The notes under the pieces were generated by a model that was not told where the DNA came from, ran no database searches, and saw only the letters and a program-made list of their open reading frames with translations. A stretch of 30,660 bases of DNA from Chara braunii (taxonomy: Eukaryota > Streptophyta > Charophyceae > Charales > Characeae), in contig BFEA01000124.1 of NCBI GenBank assembly GCA_003427395.1, forward strand, positions 634,738 through 665,397, given 5' to 3'. Shown here piece by piece: positions 10,972 through 19,360 of this stretch. The stretch's first letter is position 1. The number at the start of each line of letters is the position of its first letter. Position numbers and translations under genes: made by a program.

Positions 10972-12999
10972 CTATGTGCATTTCAGTTCCAGAAAGTGTT
11001 TGGAGAAAAGGCTTTTGTGCCAAGGCAAATGGCCATCAACCTGATGAATCAACGCTGCAGTACAGACATTGTGCACAGCTGTTTCCACCAATGTCTGGCC
11101 TGCAGGGTTCTGTAGCAGTGTCAGCGGTAGCCATCTAATAGGAGCCAATGCCGGCTGCGCTCTTATTTCAGGGTTGACCACTGCATCGATCAAAAGGAAA
11201 AAAATCAGATCCTTCCTTCCGTGATCTGTAGTCGGAGTGAGACGCACCCACTCTACCTGAGGAAAAAAACGGATCTTGAAAGTTGGAGATAGCCACTTGG
11301 CGACCTCTCGCATCACCACTTCCGGCTTCGGATCCTCAAAGACTTTGAAATGCGGTATTCTGAGCTTGTCCCCTTCACCCATAACGGCTAGGAGGTTAAG
11401 CAAGCCACCTTCAGCTAAGAATATGAGAGGTACCACTATGCAGGGGTGGCCTTCGGCCATTGCTTTCAATATGTCCGCGGGAAAAACCGGGGCTCGTTGG
11501 TGAGATCGAGGATCAAGATCCTGAGGCTTATAGCCAACAGCAGCGAGATCTTCGTCTACCACATCAGCCCCACTTTCTTTAACCCGTTTGTCTCGTTGCT
11601 GATCGACCGGACGTTTCCCGTCGGTCTTTGACCGACCGTATGGCTGTAAACCCAATTTGGGCCTAGAGGCCAGAGCTTTCCTTCTTTGCAGCGGGAGAGT
11701 GTCTTTGTGTACTGACATTTCAATCTCTGGACCCGGACGGGTGTCGTTGTTATCGTCGTCGTTGCCGTCGTCATCAGTAGCGTCCTCATAGATCTCCTCA
11801 TCTTGCGGTTGATTCTGTTGTGTTGGAATCACTGCAACTGTCCCGTCTGTTGGTGTGACATTAAGTCCATCTTTGTCACCTCCCTTGGTCCCCGCCACCT
11901 CAGAAGGTCCAGCAGCTGTTCCTTTCGTGGGGGGGGTTTCCTGAGGACGATCGCGGGGTGGTGGCAGTCCAGTGCCTGATCCTTACGGTTGAGGCACGAC
12001 GCCGGGGCCAGCAGCCTGGCTCGCAGAGCCGGTCGCGGGCTGAGTCGGTTGTCCTTCGAGACGAGGCTCAGCCGGTTGGCCCTCTGGTGGAGGCCCCTTG
12101 ACAGCCCCTGAGGGGCTGTTCGATGGTCGTCCCAAGGGACCATCCTTGGGTGGCACTGTTCCTCTCCCCAGCACCTGTGCATAGGATGGTCCTGCTTTGC
12201 CTTGTTTTTTTGGGCAATCGTCATCAGTGTTTTTGTGGCCGTACCATCTGCATGAAGAGCACCAGGGGGTATCCTGAGTTGCCACCTCAAGTTTGTTCCA
12301 TCCGTCCGGTGTCCGAAATTTGAAGAATTTGTCGATCTTGTGTCTCATTCGAGGATGCAGATCATAACGACGGTTGAGAAGACGAGGAGCAGATTTGTTC
12401 CGCTCAGGGGGGTAACTCTTCAGTATCTGGCCATACTCTTTCTTGATCGCCGCCTCAAGGAAAGGCATTGCCAAGAAAGGGACTCTCAGAACCCTAATCC
12501 AAAATCGTTGAGGTTGAACATCGTCTCTCACTNTGGCTTGNTCTTTCGGTGTTGCCCATGGGCGATATTGCACCTCACAAGGTTTACCTCCAACCGTTGC
12601 TTTCTGTTCACATTTCAGCGTTTTTATAATCCAATCGCATAAGGCATGGTTGGGGGCAAGATATGAGATCATATTCGCCCCCTCATGTCGAATTTTGCCT
12701 TTATGCCCTTGAGCGAGTGAGAGGTCCCAACCATCTTCCATGGATCTCATCCACTCCTCTTTCTGGGCAAAGGCAACATCAGCACCTGGGCCTTTGAAAA
12801 CAACCATGACAGCATGTCTACGGAAATAATCAACTGTGAGACCTGCTGCCTGTGGAAGTATATCCACCATGACCGTGTCTTTTTCCTTAGAGTCTCTGGA
12901 AGTTGTAATGAATTGCCCAGCCCGATCTGCGTCCTCAACCCCTGTGAGGAAGCAATTTCGGAGCATGACCCCCAACTCGTCTTGTGTCTCTCCAGCCAT
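10972..12999 (-). pseudogene. LINE ORF1, nucleic-acid-binding Gag-like protein
   Basis: The frame runs from ATG at 12999 for 676 codons, broken by a single TAA at 11983-11985; downstream sequence continues in the same frame to TAG at 10972. The N-terminal third is a DUF4283-like region (MVVFKG, RFWIRVLRVPFLAMPF), followed by a zinc knuckle with C-x2-C-x4-H-x6-C spacing (WCSSC..YGHKNTDDDC), where x4 is usual in the last gap. A Pro/Gly/Gln-rich linker, an acidic patch (TDDDGNDDDNND) and a conserved-looking C-terminal domain follow. In LINEs, ORF1 protein coats the RNA and helps reverse transcription. The TAA could be a decayed CAA. ORF2 starts 24 bases downstream in the same frame. Confidence 0.8.
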
Positions 13000-13140
13000 T
13001 GTTCTTCAGCCTTTCTCCAGTTCAAAATGAGAATGATGTAAAACGATTCCTAACTGAAATGACGAAAAGACTAGTCTATGATATTGTCGTTAAGGCCTAC
13101 GTTGCCTTTCGGTGGCTCTAAAACAGAAGTGGACAGGAGA

Positions 13141-13430
13141 CATTTTTTTTGAAGTTTTTTTTAATTAATTTTTTTTTTTCTTATTTTTTTTTTAATTTTT
13201 TTTTTTTTTTTTATCGATTATTATTATTATTATTATTACTATTTTTTAATTATTTAATTATTTAATTATTTAATTATTTTATTATTTAATTACTTTTATT
13301 TTTTTATTTTGTCGTATTATTTATTACTTTATTTTAATTTTTAATTTTTTAATTTGAATTTTTTAATTTTAAATTTTAATTATTTTTAATTATTTTTAAT
13401 TTTTATTATTTTTTAATTTTTTATTTTTGT
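13141..13430. repeat. Low-complexity T/A tract
   Basis: About 290 bases made of T runs, TTA repeats and TTTAATTA-type repeats, immediately beyond the LINE 5' side. There is no coding potential. It leads into the GT-rich start of the first GC-palindrome module. Confidence 0.9.
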
Positions 13431-13486
13431 GTGTTTGTGTGTGTATGTGTGTTTGTGTCGGGGGGAGGGATGGGAGGACCTTCCCC

Positions 13487-13523
<37 letters not shown>

Positions 13524-13813
13524 CCAATGAATCAATGAATCAATGAATCAATCAATCTATCTATCAATCTATCAATTTTGAATTTTTATTTTTATTTTTA
13601 TTTTTTTCAAACAATATTTTCACACACCAAAAACAACCCTCCCCCGAAAATAATTTTTTTTTAATTTTTTTTTTCAAGGGGGTAGGGTCAGGGTTCCGGA
13701 ACCCCAATCCGCAACCCCGACCCCCAACCCCCTCTTCCCTCGGCCGCTGTGGGCCGCAGCAGACCGCAGTCGCTGCGGTCATGACTGCGGCCTCGCGGCC
13801 GCAGCCGCGGGGG
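13430..13813 (+). repeat. GC-palindrome module M1
   Basis: Order: GT-rich tract, G/A-rich linker, CAAT array (13490-13560), T-rich tract, CCCTCCCCCGAAAATAAT, a perfect 14-base palindrome GGGTTCCGGAACCC (13691-13704), C-rich segment, then a GC block with GCGGTCATGACTGCGG (13775-13790) ending CCGCGGGGGATT. The whole order recurs in inverted orientation at 17658-18160. The right end abuts reverse-transcriptase sequence, so M1 probably cut that element. No coding capacity. Confidence 0.75.
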
Positions 13814-13830
13814 ATTCATAGACTTCGGGT

Positions 13831-14448
13831 CTACTCCTAAGACAGACAATAGGTGTGCCAATGGAGAAGGGTATGAGTCCGCCACTCGCAAGCATAATGT
13901 GTGCTTTTACGGAGTGGCGTTTTTTGGGCTCCTTGGGAAGCAATCGCAAACTGGTGGTGGGGATTCGACTAGTCGATGACGTTTCCTTATTCGTAGCCCA
14001 TAGGAAGGGGGACCGGGGGTCTGTGAAAAAAGCATGGAGAATCAAGCAGACATTTGAAAAATGTTAGCCAAGGAACCTGACCTTAACAAGGATGGATGGA
14101 GGGACGCGGACCTCGAAATTTTTGGGGTGTAAGATGAGGGTAAGATAGTCGTTCCTGTATTTGGGGTGTATGCAGAGGGTAAAGAACGAATCCACTATTT
14201 GGTCAACATGGCCGATTGTGATTCGCACCGGACAAGACTTCAGATCCTGGACGAGTAGGAGGCCGAAAGTGGCAGCAGTTTCTGGATTTTTCCACAGACT
14301 GGACCGGAATACGACTTAAAGGAGTCAGATTCCATTCCAGGTACTGCTTGCCAGGCATGAGTTCCGGGCCAAGGGTTTCCCCGAAGCGTTCTTCTTTAAG
14401 GTTCTCAAAGAATGTGCGACAAAAAGAAATATTTGGTCTGGAAGTTGA
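13831..14448 (+). pseudogene. Penelope-like reverse transcriptase, C-terminal fragment
   Basis: One reading frame carries GVPMEKGMSPPLASIM (motif B), then LVDDVSLFV (motif C with the DD pair), then FLGCKM and a thumb-like region (RRPKVAAVSGFFHRL). The PMGxxxSPxLA form of motif B and the run after motif C fit Penelope-like RTs better than LINE or LTR ones. In-frame stops are TAG 14065, TAG 14146 and TAA 14317; the frame ends with TGA at 14446. The finger and palm N-terminal motifs are absent: module M1 occupies that position. In the complete element this enzyme would copy its RNA. Family assignment is by motif recall. Confidence 0.6.
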
Positions 14449-15150
14449 TGGCACAGCTTATGAGGCTGTCCTAACCTTTTGGGATCTGGTTTTCTTTCAG
14501 TACTTGAGCTTGGTATGAGACAATTTGGGGTTATGGGGCAAGCTATTTTCGCGGAGTTGACCATTGGAGGGACCTAGCTAGAGACAGCGAATGTGCCGTT
14601 TGTCTCGTTGTCTTCTTTTCTTTGTTTCCTGTTTCTTTCTGTTTTCGAAAGTTCCTTTTTCATTGTTTTGGCAGTAAGACAGATGCAATGAAAACGTGAA
14701 TAGTAGTATATAGGTAATGATGTTTGGTCTACTCCCCTTCTTTGACAATGGAGGTGGGCGACAGTAACCGAACATGATCCCCGGGCTGATTGCCTGAAGC
14801 GAGTTGGTGGTATGATGCAAAGTTTTGGGAGAAGTAGTGAGGATTACTTGAAGTGGTGTAAGCACGAAGATACTCGCCACATTGCGAGCTAACGAAGAGC
14901 TCAAGATTTTTTCTATTGTTAAATTGTCATAAGCCTCTGAGGCATTTTGGATTATGATGACACGTATACGTGTGAGATTGTGATGTTTGTATTGTCAGTT
15001 TTACACCTTACACCCCCCACTTGTGGTCATATCAAAAAACTATTTGAAATAAAAAAACACATAAGTTTTATAGTTTTTCTTAAAAAAAAAAAAAAAAAAA
15101 AATTGCCTCAGGAAAATTACTTTTTTGAATTATAAAATTCAAACATAAAG
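14449..15150. other. No gene; likely retroelement 3' region
   Basis: Short interrupted frames only. The first part may be the 3' untranslated end of the RT fragment upstream. A and T runs thicken from 15040 onward and lead into module M2. Nothing else is recognised. Confidence 0.4.
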
Positions 15151-15312
15151 TCAAAAAAAAAAAAAAGTGCAATGTAGATCTCGGAAAGATCTACAACACA
15201 TCATTTTTTATTTATTTTTTTTAGATTTTTTTTACCCAACCTCGGCCGGAGCCGCGGCAGCCATGATCACGGCCTCCCGCCAAGTTCGACCCCTTGGTCG
15301 CGGCCTCGGGTG
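15150..15312 (+). repeat. GC-palindrome module M2
   Basis: A long A run is followed by a perfect 9-base-stem hairpin TGTAGATCT-CGGAA-AGATCTACA (15173-15195), a T-rich tract and a GC block (GCCGCGGCAGCCATGATC ... GGTCGCGGCCTCGGG) ending before TGATACATAG. The order matches M1 and M4, but the hairpin sequence is different. The left end is not defined. Confidence 0.6.
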
Positions 15313-16071
15313 ATACATAGGGCTCTTGCATAATTGTGAAAAATAACCTATACATTCTCTTTGATGAAAAAAAGGAGTTCAGCCTCACCTAGGTAACTCA
15401 TAATTCCCTTTTGGAGATACAATCCTCCAAAGTCATACCCAACCATATCTGGTCTAATACAGACATTGTGCTCGATTATTCGAAAGCATATTATCAACGA
15501 AGGGGTGGAGCAGGTGTGGGATCAACACACATGGCACCAATTGTCGGGGTGAAAAAAGGAGGATAATATTGGGTGTGGTAGGAATGAAATGTAATGGTTG
15601 GCTTCGAGACCTGTCTGGGCCCCAAATTGGACCTAGTTTGTCCTGTCGGCTCTGTTAGTTCTTTTGCTGCTGTCGTTTTCCAGTCTGCCATTTTGTTGTT
15701 GATTTTCTATCTGTGAGTAAGCCTATGGCATATGTGAGGGTAATTAGAACCCAGGTAGGCCTGTCGGTACCGATACAACACTCGCCAATGGAAGGCTGGG
15801 TCTTACACCAGCTGAAACGCGCCGCATGATATCTGCACCGACACTTTCACACTCATTTGCGAGCGTCGGTGAATGGTGGTGGTGAATACTGAAGTCCGAG
15901 CCGCGGTTGCGGCTGAAGAAGGAAGATTTGAAGAGCTTGTGATTTTTATCTTTTGAAGCCTGTCAACTACGCCAGCGAGACCCGTGGACGCATGTATATG
16001 TTGTGACGAGACGTCTACGAGGACCCGACTACAGCAAAGCAGACTTAGTGCGGACGACTGCGAAGGAAGAT
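15313..16071. other. No gene; probable 5' region of the next retroelement copy
   Basis: No plus-strand frame of note until the Arg-rich segment after 16072. A 133-codon minus-strand frame (15803-16204) overlaps the plus-strand zinc-knuckle region and looks like its shadow. It may be the leader of the downstream GIY-YIG element. Confidence 0.35.
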
Positions 16072-16370
16072 GAGCTATCGAATTGAGGATATACCAGAGG
16101 AAGGCGAGACCGTTATCGGGGTTACGAAGTGGAGGCTGGGAGAGCGGAGGTGATGACGGAGTCCGACGCGAACGTGGTCGTGATGAAAAAACAGGGAGAT
16201 GCAATGAACGAAGAAGCTGGTCAACAGACGACTACAGGAGAAGATCGGGTGGATGGAGGTTGGTTACCTGCTACGGGTGCGGAGAACACTACAAGAGTCA
16301 ATGTCCAAGGGCAGGTGGCGGCGAAGGCAATTGTGTTAATCTAATCCCGCTTGGAAATGAAAATTGATAG
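16072..16370 (+). pseudogene. Zinc-knuckle Gag-like segment of GIY-YIG retroelement
   Basis: An Arg/Asp-rich low-complexity stretch, split between two frames, leads to WRLVTCYGCGEHYKSQC at about 16257-16304. The knuckle reads C-x2-C-x2-H-x4-C. The usual spacing is C-x2-C-x4-H-x4-C, so two residues (6 bases) are missing between the second Cys and His. The frame ends at 16367. This type of segment precedes the coiled coil and endonuclease and would bind nucleic acid. Frameshifts and short length mark it as decayed. Confidence 0.55.
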
Positions 16371-16509
16371 GTCAAGTACCTACACTTTGATAAATCAAGC
16401 CTGAGCCTGGAGGCACGAAGTGTTGATTAGATCCCAAGCGAAACGCTTGAGCTTCCGATCGCCTGGAAGTTCAGACTGTATCATCATCCCATCTTATATA
16501 TATGGGATG

Positions 16510-16766
16510 TCTGGCGTGCAGTCGTTGAGGAAGCAGAGGAAAAAGTCGAGAAGGAAGAAGAAGCTCAGATCGAATTGGTGAAGAAGCAGGAGGAAGAAGA
16601 AAAGGAGCAGAAAAGGAGAAGGGAGCTGAAAAAGATTTTGGCAGAACAACTCGAAGAGTATGAAGAACGATTGGAAGATATTGTTAATCGAAGGTTGAAG
16701 AATGTGGAGATAAGCAAATGTAAGAAGAAAGGGAAATCAGTGGCCAATGAATCGTTTGATCCCTAA
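16510..16766 (+). pseudogene. Coiled-coil segment of GIY-YIG retroelement
   Basis: An open frame, extending upstream of the ATG at 16575, encodes a Glu/Lys/Arg-rich helix of about 70 residues (KKQEEEEKEQKRRRELKKI, EEYEERLEDIV) with heptad-like spacing, then a basic KCKKKGKS tail and a TAA at 16764. It sits between the zinc knuckle and the endonuclease region, as expected for one polyprotein. A frame change between 16766 and 16950 separates it from the next segment. It is presumably a multimerisation region. Confidence 0.5.
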
Positions 16767-16899
16767 AACGAAGAAACAGAGGAGAGAGAGACGCCATTCA
16801 AAGTCAAGCGTAAGAGACGGGACTCTACAGGTGAAGTTGCAAACAGGGCCCCGGTGGAAACTCTAACGAAGATGGGAAGAGGGGAAGGAAAGCTTCAGA

Positions 16900-17657
16900 C
16901 CCCCGCCAGCCAGAAGTCAAGAGAGGGGGGAGAGGTAGAGCAACGAAGGCTAGAGTGCAAGCTTCAAGACTTGACCTAGGTGAAGACCCGTGGGAAGGGG
17001 TGACCGTCCCTACAGGTGCGAAGTTCGCAACAGAAGCCGCGTTCAAGAACGTGGTAAGGAAGACTTTGGCAGCTTTATACCCAGACACACTAAAGGCGAT
17101 GTGTCGGAGAGCAGACCTGCAATTTTACGAAGCTAATGATGTTGTTGATGTTGTGGCCGAGCTCTGTGTTACCTACAACTTCAGGGAAAGAAACAACGCA
17201 GACTCTATGTCAAATAAACCAAGTGATGAAGACGAGATGAGGGGTGAGTTGCAAGACTCTCAGAAGGACCCGCCAGAGTAGGTCGGATACATGGGAACTA
17301 AATGGAAATTCTTAGACTACCGTAAGTGGTGTAAGCTGGAAAGTGGAGCGAAGGGGTTGAGAGCTTTGGTCGATAGGATTCAGAATCTTCGGAATATAGT
17401 TGTCTTGCTTATCCTCGAGAACGAAATTCAATGGAAGAGGAGGTTCGTGGAATGTCTGTGGGAGATCTTTGAGAAGGACCATGAGAAATGGAATGATCCT
17501 AGTTCTTGTGCTTATGTTCTTAGTGACCCCTGTTGTAGGCTAATCTACATTGAGAAAACCGAACAATTACTGAGCGAGCGATGGGCAGAGCATGTCAGGC
17601 GCGCTCAAGCAAGTAACGATATTATAATAGGAACAACAAGCTTTATGCATTGTATAT
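16900..17657 (+). pseudogene. GIY-YIG endonuclease region of retroelement
   Basis: One frame runs from about 16900 to 17657 with an in-frame TAG at 17279-17281; similarity does not break there, and the codon could be a decayed CAG. The first part (TEAAFKNVVRKTLAALYP) is an unnamed helical domain. Then WKRRFVECLW leads to CAYVLSDPCCRLIYIEKTEQLL and SERWAEHVRRA. YVL and IYIEK correspond to the GIY and YIG halves, and Arg in SERW matches the catalytic Arg position. The YIG Gly is Glu here, which should harm activity. Such nucleases nick DNA for Penelope-like retroelements. The frame is cut at 17657 by the foldback block. Confidence 0.6.
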
Positions 17658-17879
17658 CAATCCCCCGCGGCCGCGGTTACCGCGGGGACGACCGCGGCCT
17701 GACCGCGGCAGGCCGCCGCCAAGGGGAGAGGGGGTTAGGGGTGGGGGTTTCGGATTGAGGTTCCGGAACCGCAACTCTACCCCCTTGAACAAAAAGAAGA
17801 AAAAAAAAATAATTTTCGGGGGGGTGTTTTCTTGTGTATGAAAAACAAATAAAAAAAAAGGAAAAAAAATAAATATTGA

Positions 17880-17910
17880 TTCATTGATTATTTTTTTAAT
17901 TGATTGATTG

Positions 17911-17958
<48 letters not shown>

Positions 17959-17975
17959 GTTGGTTGATTGATTGA
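17880..17975. repeat. TGAT tetranucleotide array
   Basis: About 95 bases of near-perfect TGAT repeats with a few TTAT and TGGT variants. It is the inverted counterpart of the CAAT array at 13490-13560. Shorter CAAT arrays occur at 18187-18205 and 18226-18241. Confidence 0.95.
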
Positions 17976-18018
17976 TTGATTGGTGGGGGAGGGGTCCTCC
18001 CTCCCCTCCCCCCGGCAC

Positions 18019-18029
18019 ACGCGCGCTCG

Positions 18030-18078
<49 letters not shown>

Positions 18079-18155
18079 GTGCGCGCACACACACGCGGAC
18101 AAACACATACACAAACACAAACACACACACGCACACACACACACACACACACACA
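18019..18155. repeat. GC/CA dinucleotide microsatellite
   Basis: GCGC-rich sequence is followed by long CA runs with ACGT and CGCG interruptions. The alternating purine-pyrimidine pattern could form left-handed DNA. The open frames through it are repeat shadows. Confidence 0.95.
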
Positions 18156-18659
18156 AACTAGTGCGTTCATTTTTATTTTTTTTTATAATCAATCAATCAA
18201 TCAATCAACCAAATCGAACAAATCACAATCAATCAATCAATTAGTATGTGTGTCTATCAAAAATANTTTTTTTTTTTTTTTTATTTATATTTGCATATAT
18301 AGGTAAAAAAAAAAGAATCAAAGAAACATGTGCACCATGATTATCCCAGCAGCAATCAGAAAAAATAAAAAAAAAGGAGTTCCCTTTTTTTAATTATATT
18401 TCTTCCGATTTTAATACTTGTTTTTTTTCCTATTTTTTTAAATCACAAAAAACAGAAAAAATAAAAATATAAATCATGGGGATATAGGGTTTTTGAAACC
18501 CTACAACCCCATATTTTTATTTTTATTTTCCACTTATTGTCCTAGGAATGAATAATGTCGGGGGTTTGCAGCCACACTCGGCTCCCGCGGCTGGACCCCT
18601 CGGCCATGATCCCGACCGCATGCGGTCAGCGGGCCCGCGGTCATGACTGCGGGTTATAT

Positions 18660-19118
18660 AAAGTGGATGGTTACGAAAATGGGGCTGGGAATAATACTTT
18701 GCGATGCCTATCGCTGTCACCAAGAAGGACGAACTATCGGGTTTAAGACAGAGACTCGTCAAGGGATGATCTCTGAGATTGAATGTTAATGGATGGAAAA
18801 ATGGTGACAATAGGAAGAAGAAGAAGAGGAAAGGGAGGCAAGAAAGTAAAAATAAAAGGAAGTAACTTTTCAAGGATGAAAGGGTGTTACGCTTTGCTTG
18901 CACGAAAGGGGAAAAGAGTACAAAACTGACGGAGTTGGTAACTTGGGTTAAAAAGAAGCACGACAAAAATATAACCTCATATAGAGTTTTAGGATTACAA
19001 CTCGTACACCAAAAGAGGACCTTGATTAACGGTATGCTTCACAAAATCAAGGAGTGTACCTCAGCAAGCAACCAGGTAGTTGAATGTTTACTAACTAAGA
19101 ATGGAGAACAGAGGAAAT
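18660..19118 (+). pseudogene. Retroelement segment downstream of GIY-YIG, decayed
   Basis: It begins with IKWMVTKMG and MPIAVTKKDEL, which look like the C-terminal continuation of the interrupted GIY-YIG domain. A basic run (NRKKKKRKGRQ) and the segment LFKDERVLRFACTKGE through TSYRVLG and KRTLINGML follow. TGA and TAA codons break it in the basic part, and the frame ends at 19118. I read it as the linker between endonuclease and RT of the same element. No RT motif A, B or C is present: the copy is truncated near 19120. Attribution rests on order and orientation and is tentative. Confidence 0.42.
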
Positions 19119-19360
19119 AAACCTACCTGGTTGTCACTTTCCATCAGACTTTGGGCCGGTTTATCATGAGATGTGCCGCTTATTGGGCAAAGGTTGAGCG
19201 TTTTGTCCAAAGACATATTTCCGTCTTTCTTTGGAAGAATAATCATGAATAAGATCAAGCCATTCCATGGGTGGCCCAATTCTCTCTTATCCAGGCAAGA
19301 GGCAAGGAGGGTTGGGGATCTTGGACTAGACGCTTCATAGTTGAACCCTCTCATTGCAAT
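19100..19360 (-). pseudogene. Possible LINE RT remnant
   Basis: A minus-strand frame includes LILFMIILPKKDGNMS and LNLCPISGTSHDK, which resemble the LINE RT entry motif (IPKK..D...L..WRPIS). No other RT motif is in register. The upstream side (19360-20100 on the minus strand) has broken frames that might be an old endonuclease region. This is a weak call. Confidence 0.28.

Larger units (their letters stand above)
6270..13020 (-). mobile_element. Nearly full-length L1-like LINE
   Basis: The minus strand carries, in order, ORF1 with a zinc knuckle, ORF2 with an APE-type endonuclease, reverse transcriptase and zf-RVT domain, a 3' UTR of about 400 bases (6296-6700), and a 26-base poly(A) tail (T run 6270-6295). 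An ATTAAA poly(A) signal variant (TTTAAT on plus, 6312-6317) lies about 20 bases before the tail. The 5' boundary is unclear, somewhere between the ORF1 start and the A/T tract at 13140. I could not find target-site duplications. Ambiguous bases occur at 6381, 8568, 10390, 10401, 12533 and 12541. The long tail and few lesions suggest a fairly young insertion. Confidence 0.88.
17658..18654. mobile_element. Compound GC-rich foldback insertion, flanked by TATAT
   Basis: The 997-base block starts CAATCCCCCGCGG and ends GACTGCGGGT, with TATAT on both sides (17653-17657 and 18655-18659). The left half (M3) is the inverted copy of M1: GC block, palindrome GGTTCCGGAACC (17760-17771), A-rich tract, TGAT array (about 17880-17975), CA arrays (18039-18155). 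The right half (M4) is in M1 orientation: hairpin TAGGGTTT-TTG-AAACCCTA, T-rich tract, GC block with GCGGTCATGACTGCGG (18637-18652). It encodes nothing. It separates the GIY-YIG region from plausible downstream sequence of the same protein, with one base of frame difference. Ambiguous base at 18266. Confidence 0.6.

Noticed and set aside
13141-13430. Target-site duplication of the minus-strand LINE
   Set aside because: The sequence beside the poly(A) tail (ATAATTTACTACC) has no convincing copy beyond the 5' end, so no claim is made.
15803-16204. 133-codon minus-strand frame
   Set aside because: It overlaps the plus-strand Arg-rich zinc-knuckle region and is rich in Ser/Pro as expected of its complement; a shadow.
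17888-18306. Several open frames with long Cys-Val, Thr-His or Asn-Gln-Ser-Ile repeats
   Set aside because: They are translations of CA and TGAT microsatellites on both strands.
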